Source: an uncultured Porphyromonadaceae bacterium (GTDB lineage: Bacteria; Bacteroidota; Bacteroidia; Bacteroidales; Muribaculaceae). Taken from it: a stretch of DNA of 64,000 nt. This document shows positions 25,819-35,258 of this stretch, piece by piece. Location: the NCBI GenBank assembly GCA_947174995.1, contig CAMWLC010000002.1:1-64000 (forward strand). Direction: 5' to 3'. Position 1 is the first letter of the stretch; each line of letters opens with the position of its first letter. Position numbers and translations under genes: made by a program. The notes under the pieces are model-generated. The model did not search any database, was not told where the DNA came from, and was given only the letters and a program-made list of their open reading frames with translations.

Positions 25819-28779
25819 ATGAATCCTCCGTCACTCCATACCCTCCTCCGCAAGGAGCGCCCCTTCAGACGCCGCTCCCTGCGGCGTCGCGCGGCGCTGT
25901 GGCTTCCGCTATGGCTCGCGGCCTGCATCATCCTGGGCGCGTGCGGCACCAAGAAAAACACTCCCCTCTCGCGCAACTGGCAGGCCTTCAACACCCGCTA
26001 CAACGTCTATTACAACGGCATAGAGCATTACCGCGAGCAGCTCAAGAGCATGGAAACCGACTACGAGGACGACTACACGCGCACCCTCCTCACCCATCCG
26101 GCCGAGGCCCGCGCCGACTCCAAGCTCCCGCAGCCCAAGGGGGACTTCAAGCGCACCCTGGAGAAGATGCAGAAGGCCATACAGCTCCATTCCATCAAGA
26201 AGAAGCCCCCGAAGAAAAACGGCTCCGCCAAGGAGAAGGCCTTCCGCGCCCGCGAGGAGTTCAACCCCTTCCTCCACAACGCATGGATGACCATGGCCAA
26301 GGCGCAGTTCTACAACGGCGACTTCCTCGGGGCCGCCTCCACTTTCCAGTACATCTCCAAGCATTTCACGTGGCTCCCCGCCACCGTCACCGAGGCCGAG
26401 ATATGGCAAGCCCGCAGCTACTGCGCCATGGACTGGCTGTATGAGGCCGACAATATTCTCACCCACATCAAGGAGGACCGTCTCACCTCCGGATCCCTGC
26501 GCCATCTGTATGCCCTTACACGGGCGGATTATATGGTGCGGGCCGAAGAGTATGAGCGCGCTGTGCCATATCTTCAGACCGCGGCCAAGGGTGCCTCCGG
26601 GAGTCAGAAAAACCGTCTGTGGTTCCTGCTCGGACAGGTCTACGCGCAGCTCGGACAGAGGGAGAACGCCTACAACGCCTTCAAGAAGGCCGGATCGGGG
26701 ATGGCCACGGCCTACCGTACCAAATTCAACGCCCGCATCAAGCAGTCGGAAGTCTTTTCCGGTTCCGATATTCGCGGCGAGGTCAAGGCCCTGAAAGGAA
26801 TGACGCGCTACGAGCGCAACAACGAGTTTCTCGACCAGATTTACTACGCCATCGGCAACCTCTATCTCTCTCGCGGCGACACCGCCGAGGCGAAACACAA
26901 CTATGCCCTTGCCGTGGAGAAATCCACGCGCGGTGGCATCGACAAGGCCCTGGCCAATCTGGCTCTGGGCAACATCTATTTCGATGAGGCCGACTATGTC
27001 AAGGCCCAGCCCTGCTATTCCGAGGCGGTGCCCCAGCTTCCCGACAACTATCCCGGCATCAAGACCCTGCGCCGCCGCAGCGATGTGCTCGACGAACTCG
27101 CCGTCTACGCCGGAAACGTGCAGCTCCAGGACTCCCTGCTGCGCCTGAGCGAGATGACGCCCGAGGAGCAGCTTGCCGTGTGTCAGAAGATTGTGGACGA
27201 GCTGATACGCAAGGAGAAGGAGGAGGCCGAGGCGGCCGCCCGTGAGGAGTTCAAGGCCAATCAGCCCCAGGGGCCCGACCTCATGTCCCAGAACTCTGCC
27301 CCCACGTTCCAGATGAACACCGACAAGTCCTGGTATTTCTACAACACTCAGGCCCGCAATGCCGGTAAGTCTGACTTCCAGCGCAAGTGGGGTTCGCGCA
27401 AACTGGAGGATGACTGGCGCCGCCGCAACAAGACGAGCTTCTCGTTTGATGACGACACCTCCGATACGGCTGAGGGCGGAGAGATGACTGACAGCGTGGC
27501 TTCCGGCAATGCCGCCCGGCGCGAGGCGCGTGACTCCGTCAACGCCGAGTCAGACCCCCACAATGTGGAGTATTACCTCCGCCAGATACCCTCCACCCCG
27601 GAGGAGATAGCCACCTCCAACGAGGTGATCCAGGAGGGACTCTACAACATGGGTGTCATCCTCAAGGACAAGCTTGAGGATTTCCCGGCTGCCCGTGCGG
27701 AGTTTGACGAACTCGACCGTCGCTACCCCGACAACCCCTACCGTCTTGACGCATATTACAATATGTATCTGATGGCCGTGCGCTCCGACGATGCTTCCGG
27801 GGCCGAGATATGGCGCCGCAGGATAATGGAGGATTTCCCTGAAAGCCCTTACGGCATCGCCATGCAGGATCCCGATTATTTCGACCGTCTGCGCCGTATG
27901 CACAGCATACAGGAGGAGCTCTACGCCGAGGCCTACGCCGACTATCTGGCCGACCGCAATGCGGAGGTGCACGACATCACGGCCCGCATGGAGAAGGAGT
28001 ATCCCCTTTCGGCCATTCTGCCCAAATTTGTCTTCATAGACGCCCTCTCGTATCTGACGCAGGGAGATTATGACGCTTTCAAGGAGCGCCTCACCGAACT
28101 GCTCCAGAAGTGGCCCGACACCGACATGACCGATATGGCCGGCTCAATCCTCAAGGGGCTTGAGGCGGGACGCAAGCCCCACGCCGGAGTAAGCAACGCC
28201 CGTGGCCTGCTCTGGGAAATGCGCCTCACCAACGATGACAATGCCCGTGAGTCGGACGGCCAGCCCGCCCGCTTCGAGCGCGATCCCAATTCGCCGCAGT
28301 ATCTCGTTCTCGCTTTCCCGCGAGACAGCGTCAACGCCAACCTGCTCCTCTACGATGTGGCCCGCTTCAATTTCTCCTCCTTCGTGGTCAAGGATTTCGA
28401 CATGGAGCCGATGAGCTTCGGCAATGTGGGCCTACTCATCATCAAGGGGTTTGCCAATATGCGTGAGCTGGAACACTACCGCAGCGTGATGGCCGCCTCC
28501 GACCTGCAGCTCCCCCCCGCAGTGCGTCCCATCATGATCAGCCGCCCGAATTTCGAACTTTTGCTACGCGAGGGGCGTTCTTTTGAAGAGTATTTCCGTT
28601 TCGAGGAAAATGCCGCCGTCGAAGAGACCGAGAAGCAGGTGCTTGAGGGAGAATCGGAGGCCAAGGGTAAATCAGAGGAATCAGAGTTATCGGAGGAATC
28701 AGAGTTATCAGAGGAATCAGAGTTATCGGAAGCAGAACCAGAAGCGGAAGCGGAGACGGCGGAGCAGCCTCTTCCCTGA
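25819..28779 (+). CDS. porW: T9SS-associated TPR lipoprotein (PorW/SprE-like)
   Basis: A 986-aa periplasmic lipoprotein required, in studied Bacteroidetes, for type IX secretion. A lipoprotein signal is visible (LWLPLWLAACIILGACG, cysteine near residue 36), followed by the family opening TPLSRNWQAFNTRYNVYYNG and long helical TPR repeats (LGNIYFDEADYVKAQPCYSEAV among others). The adjacent PorX gene strengthens the call. The last 35 residues are a low-complexity tail with three EESELS repeats and then EAEPEAEAE, probably flexible and variable between strains. No clear promoter was found; two CCGGAGACAGAC copies (25748-25759 and 25771-25782) lie upstream. Confidence 0.9.
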   Translation: MNPPSLHTLLRKERPFRRRSLRRRAALWLPLWLAACIILGACGTKKNTPLSRNWQAFNTRYNVYYNGIEHYREQLKSMETDYEDDYTRTLLTHPAEARADSKLPQPKGDFKRTLEKMQKAIQLHSIKKKPPKKNGSAKEKAFRAREEFNPFLHNAWMTMAKAQFYNGDFLGAASTFQYISKHFTWLPATVTEAEIWQARSYCAMDWLYEADNILTHIKEDRLTSGSLRHLYALTRADYMVRAEEYERAVPYLQTAAKGASGSQKNRLWFLLGQVYAQLGQRENAYNAFKKAGSGMATAYRTKFNARIKQSEVFSGSDIRGEVKALKGMTRYERNNEFLDQIYYAIGNLYLSRGDTAEAKHNYALAVEKSTRGGIDKALANLALGNIYFDEADYVKAQPCYSEAVPQLPDNYPGIKTLRRRSDVLDELAVYAGNVQLQDSLLRLSEMTPEEQLAVCQKIVDELIRKEKEEAEAAAREEFKANQPQGPDLMSQNSAPTFQMNTDKSWYFYNTQARNAGKSDFQRKWGSRKLEDDWRRRNKTSFSFDDDTSDTAEGGEMTDSVASGNAARREARDSVNAESDPHNVEYYLRQIPSTPEEIATSNEVIQEGLYNMGVILKDKLEDFPAARAEFDELDRRYPDNPYRLDAYYNMYLMAVRSDDASGAEIWRRRIMEDFPESPYGIAMQDPDYFDRLRRMHSIQEELYAEAYADYLADRNAEVHDITARMEKEYPLSAILPKFVFIDALSYLTQGDYDAFKERLTELLQKWPDTDMTDMAGSILKGLEAGRKPHAGVSNARGLLWEMRLTNDDNARESDGQPARFERDPNSPQYLVLAFPRDSVNANLLLYDVARFNFSSFVVKDFDMEPMSFGNVGLLIIKGFANMRELEHYRSVMAASDLQLPPAVRPIMISRPNFELLLREGRSFEEYFRFEENAAVEETEKQVLEGESEAKGKSEESELSEESELSEESELSEAEPEAEAETAEQPLP

Positions 28780-28782
28780 AAT

Positions 28783-28890
28783 CTCCTGATTCTTGAGGGT
28801 TGGGGTCTGAAAAGCATCCTCCTGATTCTTGAGGGTTGGGGTCTGAAAAGCATCCTCCTGATTCTTGAGGATTGGGGTCTAAAAAAGCAT
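28783..28890. repeat. Three tandem 36-bp repeats between porW-like gene and porX
   Basis: Three head-to-tail copies start at 28783, 28819 and 28855, each beginning CTCCTGATTCTTGAGG. The first two are identical and the third differs at a few positions. They fill the spacer exactly, from 3 nt after the porW-like stop to 6 nt before the porX ATG. Confidence 0.9.
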
Positions 28891-28896
28891 ATCGTT

Positions 28897-30438
28897 ATGG
28901 ATAAGATACTATGGGCTGACGACGAGATAGATCTCCTCAAGCCACACATTATGTTTCTCAAGGCCAAAGGCTATGACGTGACCACGGTCTCCAACGGCAG
29001 CGATGCCCTGGATGCCCTTGACCGCGAGCCTTTCGCCATGATATTGCTCGACGAGAACATGCCCGGCCTCTCCGGTCTGGAGACCCTCAACCGTATCAAG
29101 CTCAAGCATCCCGAGGTGCCGGTGATCATGATCACCAAGTCCGAGGAGGAGAATATCATGGACCAGGCCATCGGCAATAAGATAGCCGATTACCTCATCA
29201 AGCCCGTCAATCCCAATCAGATCATCCTCTCGCTGAAGAAAAACCTTCATTCCGGCCAGATCGTGGCCGAGCAGACCTCCAGCGATTATCAGCAGGAGTT
29301 CGCCCGCATCTCGGGCCAGATCAACATGGCTTCCACGCTGGAGGAGTGGATGGAGGTATACCGTCAGCTGGTGTTCTGGGAGATGAAACTCGCCGACACC
29401 GATTCGGCCATGGACGAGATGCTCCGTATGCAGAAGCGCGATGCCAATTCGAGTTTCTGCAAGTTCGTGAAGCGCCATTACGAGGAGTGGTTGGACGCTC
29501 CTGCGGATAAAAAACCCCTCATGAGTCCCGACATCTTCAAGCGCCGTGTCTTCCCCCTGCTTGATGCCGGGGAGAAGGTCTGCTTCATGCTCATAGACAA
29601 TTTCCGCCTTGACCAGTGGCGTATGGTGGCCCCGCTCGTGTCGGAGTTTTTCAACGTCCAGGAAGACCTCTACACCACGATTCTCCCCACTTCGACGCAG
29701 TATGCCCGAAACTCCATCTTCGCCGGGCTGATGCCCCTGCAGATAGCCACCATGTTTCCCCATCTCTGGGTGGAGGAGGATGAGGACGAGGGTCTCAACA
29801 TCCACGAGGCGGAGCTGATACGCACCCAGATAGAGCGTTTCAGGCGTCACGACAAGTTCACCTACAACAAGCTCAATGACTCCCAGGCGGTGGAGAAGTT
29901 CCTCTCCAAGCTCCCCGGGATGAAGGATACGCAGCTCAACGTGGTGGTGCTCAACTTCATCGATATGCTCTCCCATGCCCGCACGGAGTCGAAGATGATA
30001 CGCGAACTGGCCAATTCCGATGCCGCTTACCGGTCGCTGACCGAGAGCTGGTTTCGCCACACGGCCGCCGTCGATATGTTTCGCCGTCTTGCCGCCTTGG
30101 GCTACAAGATCATCCTCACCACCGACCACGGCACCATCCGCGTGGACGATCCCATCAAGGTGGTGGGCGACCGCAACACCAACACCAACCTGCGCTACAA
30201 GGTGGGGAAGAATCTAAACTACAATCCGCGCCAGGTCTACGAGATGAAGGATCCGCGCCGCTTCGGTCTGCCGGCTCCGAATCTTTCGAGCACCTTCATC
30301 TACGCCACCAACGAGGACTTCTTCTCCTACCCCAACAACTACAATTACTACGTGCAGTATTACACGGGCACCTTCCAGCACGGCGGCATATCGCTTGAGG
30401 AGATGGTGGTGCCCCTCATCACCCTGTCACCGAAATGA
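28897..30438 (+). CDS. porX: T9SS response regulator PorX (REC-PglZ)
   Basis: A 513-aa regulator. The N-terminal receiver has the acidic pocket D8/D9, phospho-acceptor D52 (LLDENMPG), T79-region MITKS and LIKPV. Residues about 200-510 form a PglZ-type alkaline-phosphatase-fold domain (CFMLIDNFRLDQWRMV, YTTILPTSTQYARNSIFAG, TDHGTIRV), which in characterised PorX acts as a zinc-dependent phosphodiesterase. PorX works with a PorY-type kinase and sigma factor to switch on type IX secretion; those partners are not in this window. It is followed by an ATGA overlap with the Sel1 gene. Confidence 0.95.
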   Translation: MDKILWADDEIDLLKPHIMFLKAKGYDVTTVSNGSDALDALDREPFAMILLDENMPGLSGLETLNRIKLKHPEVPVIMITKSEEENIMDQAIGNKIADYLIKPVNPNQIILSLKKNLHSGQIVAEQTSSDYQQEFARISGQINMASTLEEWMEVYRQLVFWEMKLADTDSAMDEMLRMQKRDANSSFCKFVKRHYEEWLDAPADKKPLMSPDIFKRRVFPLLDAGEKVCFMLIDNFRLDQWRMVAPLVSEFFNVQEDLYTTILPTSTQYARNSIFAGLMPLQIATMFPHLWVEEDEDEGLNIHEAELIRTQIERFRRHDKFTYNKLNDSQAVEKFLSKLPGMKDTQLNVVVLNFIDMLSHARTESKMIRELANSDAAYRSLTESWFRHTAAVDMFRRLAALGYKIILTTDHGTIRVDDPIKVVGDRNTNTNLRYKVGKNLNYNPRQVYEMKDPRRFGLPAPNLSSTFIYATNEDFFSYPNNYNYYVQYYTGTFQHGGISLEEMVVPLITLSPK

Positions 30439-31214
30439 AGACCGACTGCATGAAATCACTGTTGTGGCTTGCATTAGGCGGTACGCTCTGCGCGGCGGCA
30501 TTTGCCACCACGCCGGAGCGTATGGCCCTGCGCGAGCTCTCGGCCCGTGCGGCCTCGGGAGACGCCGGGGCGTTGCGTCGTCTGGCCTATATCCATGAGA
30601 CCGGTTTCGACTCCATATCTCCGGACGCAGCCGAGGCCACGCGCCTCTACGGCGAGGCGGCCCGTCTCGGAGACGCGCAAGGGGCATCCCTCTACGGCTT
30701 CCGCCTGATCACGGGGGAGGGTGTGGTTCCCGACACCACTCAGGGCGTGAAATGGATATACCTGGCCGCCATGCAGGGGGATCCGCGCGCGGCCAACAAC
30801 ATGGGGTGGCTCCTCACCTCGGGCACCGGTATGCCTGTCGATTCGGTCAAGGCTGCGGAATGGTATTACGATGCCGCCTCGGCCGGCCTTCCCGCCGGTG
30901 CCTACAATCTCGTGGGGCTGGTGGAGAGTGGGGCTGTGGAGGCTCCGTCAGACAGTCTGATGGCCCCGGTGTATGCTCTGCTCGGAGGCGCCTATTCGCG
31001 CGGTCAGGGAGTGCCGTACAGTTTCCCCCGCTCGGTGGAATACTTCCTTCACGCCGCCGTGGCCGGAGATGTAGCGAGCCGCCGTGTGATAGCCGAGATG
31101 CTCCAGCAGATGCCCGATGCCCTCGATGCGCTTCCCCTTGACAGCCTCTTGAGGGCGTGGCCGGGTGCCCCCACCCCCGATATGGCGCGTGATCCCTTCT
31201 TTTGGGAGGAGTAG
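30435..31214 (+). CDS. Exported Sel1-repeat protein
   Basis: A 259-aa protein with an N-terminal signal peptide (SLLWLALGGTLCAAAFA) and four or five Sel1-like repeats of about 36 residues, seen as GDAGALRRLAYIHETGF, GDAQGASLYGFRLITGEGV, GDPRAANNMGWLLTSGTGM and a last one with AYSRGQGV. Such solenoids mediate protein contacts in the envelope. Its start overlaps the porX stop by 4 nt (ATGA), so it is translationally coupled and may be an accessory of the T9SS or its control; that is inference from context. Confidence 0.85.
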   Translation: MKTDCMKSLLWLALGGTLCAAAFATTPERMALRELSARAASGDAGALRRLAYIHETGFDSISPDAAEATRLYGEAARLGDAQGASLYGFRLITGEGVVPDTTQGVKWIYLAAMQGDPRAANNMGWLLTSGTGMPVDSVKAAEWYYDAASAGLPAGAYNLVGLVESGAVEAPSDSLMAPVYALLGGAYSRGQGVPYSFPRSVEYFLHAAVAGDVASRRVIAEMLQQMPDALDALPLDSLLRAWPGAPTPDMARDPFFWEE

Positions 31215-31236
31215 AATTATACGCCCCAAGACATAA

Positions 31237-31273
31237 AAAAAGAGCCTGTTCCTCACGGATTTGGGCTCTTTTT
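31237..31273. terminator. Bidirectional terminator
   Basis: AAAAAGAGCC (31237-31246) pairs with GGCTCTTTTT (31264-31273). With T-runs readable on both strands, it can end the porX-Sel1 transcript on the plus strand and the candidate RNA at 31237-31473 on the minus strand. Confidence 0.8.
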
Positions 31274-31473
31274 CCTTTTAGGGAATTGCCTTGGGCAGTG
31301 ACGGTTGCCACTGCCCTAATTTTGTAGCATTTCCCGACAGACTTCGACGCCGGAGTCGGTATCGGGTGCTGCCGGACCTCTATTCAACCAAACATTTTTC
31401 AGTCCGAATGATCGACTGATGCTTCACTCCAAGCAGTGATTCCGGTCGTGCCGGCAATCGCCGATCATCATTT
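31237..31473 (-). ncRNA. Candidate structured small RNA
   Basis: A near-perfect promoter at 31480-31511 points leftwards into about 235 nt that contain no convincing reading frame and end in a terminator. The transcript has strong helices: GGGCAGTG/CACTGCCC (8 bp, 31293-31316 region), ATGATCG/CGATCAT (31408-31414 with 31462-31468), TCAGTC/GACTGA as an alternative to the latter, and a long-range ATTGCC/GGCAAT pairing of the two ends (31453-31458 with 31285-31290). Size and closing stem would suit a 6S-type RNA, but I do not recognise the family. It is not tmRNA, SRP RNA or RNase P RNA by their usual motifs. Confidence 0.55.
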
Positions 31474-31479
31474 CCGCTG

Positions 31480-31511
31480 CAAAGATAAATACAAAATTTT
31501 GTAATTCCAAG
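31480..31511 (-). promoter_or_regulatory. Promoter of candidate small RNA
   Basis: Minus-strand TATCTTTG (31487-31480) with CTTG (31511-31508) at 20-nt spacing. The 12-bp palindrome ACAAAATTTTGT (31491-31502) lies in the spacer and could be an operator. The flanking 31480-31720 is strongly AT-rich and holds no credible gene; an open frame at 31628-31819 has no family resemblance. Confidence 0.65.
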
Positions 31512-31767
31512 AAAATTCAAGAAAAAATTACAATTTTTTTGAAAAATTCTTTACAAAATTACAATTAATCGGGTTTAAGTGTTCCATAATGATATTTCAT
31601 TATGATATGTAGGGCGGATATTTTCAGTTGAGTGAGCGAAGAAAATGTTACAAATTTTTACAAAAATGTTACAAAAACCCACTTTCATCGGGGTTATACC
31701 TGACAAAAATACCGGAAAAAATGGCTCGGGTCTTATTTCCGATGCTCAATTATCCCTGTTTTATGCT

Positions 31768-31838
31768 GACGTGGCACGCCACGTCCCTACAATCTGCTGA
31801 TATTCAGATGGAAATGTAGGGACATCGCGTGTGATGTC
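31768..31838. repeat. Composite palindromic repeat element (REP/MITE-like)
   Basis: Nested inverted repeats: the palindrome GACGTGGC-AC-GCCACGTC (31768-31785), GTCCCTACA (31783-31791) paired with TGTAGGGAC (31815-31823), ATCTG/CAGAT inside, and GACATC-GCGTGT-GATGTC (31821-31838). The two outer hairpins flank a mirrored core, as in bipartite REP elements or very short MITEs. Only one copy is in the window. Confidence 0.6.
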
Positions 31839-31845
31839 TTCTCAA

Positions 31846-31888
31846 AAACAGAAGGCCCGACCGGTTTTCCCGGTCGGGCCTTCTGTTT
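31846..31888 (-). terminator. gap terminator
   Basis: A 19-bp perfect stem, 31846-31864 with 31870-31888, and a 5-nt loop, located 18 nt after the gap stop codon. A T-run follows on the minus strand. Confidence 0.85.
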
Positions 31889-31906
31889 CGCTTGTCAGCC
31901 GATGTA

Positions 31907-32923
<1,017 letters not shown>

Positions 32924-33026
32924 TTAATTCTGGTTTAATTATAGGTGTTTTAATGTTGTCTCTTTTTTTACCTGTGAACCTTTTTCCGCAGGGGACGACG
33001 CGTCAGCCGTTGCCCCTAAAGTCATG

Positions 33027-33057
33027 CAAAATTAGTGATTTTTTTCAAATTTTACAA
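33027..33057 (-). promoter_or_regulatory. gap promoter
   Basis: Minus-strand TAATTTTG (33034-33027) with TTG (33057-33055) at 20-nt spacing. The start of RNA near 33020 leaves a leader of about 100 nt before the gap ATG. Confidence 0.65.
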
Positions 33058-33171
33058 TTCTTTGAACAGAAAAAAGTGTCAATGTGTTTCACTTTACAAA
33101 GACCGCTGTCCGCTGCGTTTGGGACTGCGTTCTGATTTTATAACAACTCGATTCCAAAAACTATTTAAACT

Positions 33172-33612
33172 ATGGGAAAATTTTTAGCTGATTTCAAAGA
33201 ATTTGCCATGAAGGGCAATGTCATCGATATGGCTGTCGGTGTAATCGTGGGCGGTGCGTTCGGCAAGATCGTATCTTCGCTGGTCAACGACATCATCATG
33301 CCCGTGGTGACCCTGGCCACAGGTGGCGACGGCATCAAGAACCTGAAGTTCGTCATCAAGCCCGGCATGGAGGCCACCGCCGAGGGGGCCGCCGCCGTCG
33401 AGGAGGTAGCTGTGAACTACGGTATGTTTATCCAGAACATCGTGGACTTCTTCATCATCGCCTTCTCCATCTTCATTGCCCTGCGAATCGCCATGAAACT
33501 CAAGAAGAAGGAGGAGGAGCCCGCTCCCGAAGAGCCTGCGGCACCCTCTCCCGAGGTGACGCTCCTCACCGAGATCCGCGACCTGCTCAAGGCCGACGAG
33601 GCAAAGAAATAA
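33172..33612 (+). CDS. mscL: Large-conductance mechanosensitive channel
   Basis: A 146-aa inner-membrane channel that opens under hypo-osmotic stress. The family N-terminus FLADFKEFAMKGNVIDMAVGVIVGGAFGKIVSSLVNDIIMP contains the amphipathic helix and TM1. TM2 is IQNIVDFFIIAFSIFIALRIAM, followed by a charged linker (KKKEEEPAPEE) and the C-terminal bundle helix LLTEIRDLLK. The pore and tail lengths are normal. No consensus promoter was found in the 250-nt spacer shared with gap. Confidence 0.97.
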   Translation: MGKFLADFKEFAMKGNVIDMAVGVIVGGAFGKIVSSLVNDIIMPVVTLATGGDGIKNLKFVIKPGMEATAEGAAAVEEVAVNYGMFIQNIVDFFIIAFSIFIALRIAMKLKKKEEEPAPEEPAAPSPEVTLLTEIRDLLKADEAKK

Positions 33613-33660
33613 GCTCCCCGCATACAGAGGCATTGCCCGCATAAAGAGATTGGTTGCAGG

Positions 33661-33716
33661 CAAATGAATCACGGGTGCATGACGGAGGAATCCGTCATGC
33701 ACCCGTGATTCATTTG
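33661..33716. terminator. 26-bp perfect hairpin between mscL and fimbrillin
   Basis: Positions 33661-33686 pair perfectly with 33691-33716 around a GGAA loop. The hairpin lies between two converging genes and would serve both. Confidence 0.85.
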
Positions 33717-33734
33717 GGGTTTTCAGACTGTTTT

Positions 33735-35177
33735 TCAGTCGCCGAAGTCGAAGTCGGGGTCGTTGAAGCCGGCCTCATCCACTACGCCCTCACCGTTGAT
33801 CTGGTCGACGGTGTTGCCGGAGCCGCTGTTCCACTCAAGCACCTCCTCGATGAAGCGGATCTTGTCACCGAGGATGGGAGAGTAGTCGAGATCCTTGTGC
33901 ACGGGGTCCTCACCCAATACTTCCACGATGTCGACACCCTCGGAGCCGGGAGCCACGAAGCCGGCGCCCTCGGAGAAGTCGATGAGGTATCTGGTGTAGA
34001 AGCTTGCGCCCCAGAGCGAGCCCACGGGGAAGGCTGCCCAGGCATACTTCACGCCGTCGATGGTCTCGGAGATCTGGTCGACACCCTTCGCGTAGGGGTA
34101 CACCACGCGGGGATCCTTGCCCTCGCCCATGTCGTAGGTGATGCGGATGAGCAGGGCGATATAGGCGGAGTTGTCGTCAAACTTGTACTTTCTGACGTTT
34201 TCATTGGCGTCATACTCCTTCTCGGGAGTGCAAATGAGCTGCTGGGGAATCATGAGGAAGCTGCCCTTCTTGTCAACTACGCCGTTCTCGTCGATGCCGC
34301 CGTTCATGATGGGAGTCTCGGTGGTGCCGATGGTGACGGGCTCGTCGAAGATGTAGGTGAAGTCGCCGCGGCTATCCTTGTCAGCGGTCCAGAAGTGGTA
34401 GAGATGGTCGTCGGTGGAGAGAAGCTCGTTATCGGCGAGAGGAGTCTCATCGAGGTTCTCGTAGATGGTGAGCTTGTCGAGTTTGTTGAAGATGTAGTCG
34501 CCCTTCTTGTAGACGCGACCCAGCTTCACGCCTGCCACTTGGTAGGTGAAGCGCTCGTCGGAACACCATGCGCCGGCCACATATACTTTCGCCAGGGCGT
34601 GGTTGAACCAGAAGGGCATCACGGGATACTCCTCGGTTTCGCTGTCGTTGTCGCGACGTCCGGGAGTGCAGTCGGCGATGATGTCAATCTGATTCTCGAT
34701 GTTCTCATCCACGGTGAAGCCGTCGAGGTGCATCTCGCCCTTGTTGTTGGCGGTCATGGCCAGCGAAGTGGGCGCGTAGGCAAAGAAGGAGAGCGGGCTG
34801 AAGTCAGAGGGCCAGTAGTAGGGCTTCTCGGAGGTGAAGAGATAGCCCGTGCCATTTTCACCGTCCCACATCTCGTTGGTGCGGGTGAACTCCACGGCCT
34901 GGCCGAAGTAGTCAGTCAGCAGGTCGTTGTCGGTGACGGAGCCGTTCTCATGATGCAGATCCTGGAGATCGTTGATGTCGCCGGTGTAGCCGAAGACCTT
35001 GAACGCCTCCAGATTGGAGGTGTTGAAGTCATTGGCACGTGTGGCCTTGCCTGTGTGCGCCTGGAAGGCGATAGCTTTGCTGTCACGGTTGCCTGTAGCG
35101 ACATTGAGCACCTCCTCCTGGGAGCAAGATGCGAGAGTCAGTGCGGCTGCACTCAACATAAACAATGATTTTTTCAT
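33735..35177 (-). CDS. Fimbrillin family lipoprotein (Mfa-like)
   Basis: A 480-aa surface protein with a lipoprotein signal (LFMLSAAALTLASCSQEE, cysteine 18). The first strand region IAFQAHTGKATRANDFNTSNLEAFKVFGYT is the conserved opening of the fimbrillin A-like/Mfa-like family, followed by an acidic beta-rich body typical of fimbrial subunits. The lipid anchor is normally removed when a protease trims the N-terminus before strand exchange. It is the third gene of a DUF3575, DUF5119, fimbrillin set, with an 81-nt spacer upstream, and may be the stalk or anchor subunit. Confidence 0.9.
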   Translation of the reverse strand: MKKSLFMLSAAALTLASCSQEEVLNVATGNRDSKAIAFQAHTGKATRANDFNTSNLEAFKVFGYTGDINDLQDLHHENGSVTDNDLLTDYFGQAVEFTRTNEMWDGENGTGYLFTSEKPYYWPSDFSPLSFFAYAPTSLAMTANNKGEMHLDGFTVDENIENQIDIIADCTPGRRDNDSETEEYPVMPFWFNHALAKVYVAGAWCSDERFTYQVAGVKLGRVYKKGDYIFNKLDKLTIYENLDETPLADNELLSTDDHLYHFWTADKDSRGDFTYIFDEPVTIGTTETPIMNGGIDENGVVDKKGSFLMIPQQLICTPEKEYDANENVRKYKFDDNSAYIALLIRITYDMGEGKDPRVVYPYAKGVDQISETIDGVKYAWAAFPVGSLWGASFYTRYLIDFSEGAGFVAPGSEGVDIVEVLGEDPVHKDLDYSPILGDKIRFIEEVLEWNSGSGNTVDQINGEGVVDEAGFNDPDFDFGD

Positions 35178-35258
35178 TTGTCGATGTTTAGATTGGTTAA
35201 TACTTAGGTTGATTTATAGTTGTTGTTGTGATTTCTTCATGCGTGGCGGAGATGCCGG

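Noticed and set aside
28783..28890. CRISPR array
   Set aside because: The three 36-bp units are directly adjacent with no spacers between them.
31628..31819. A 63-codon frame in the gap upstream of gap
   Set aside because: It runs from AT-rich spacer into the palindromic repeat element and resembles no protein.
33654..35168. A 504-codon plus-strand frame opposite the fimbrillin gene
   Set aside because: The minus strand has a lipoprotein signal and fimbrillin motifs; the antisense translation is repetitive V/G/D/E without domains.
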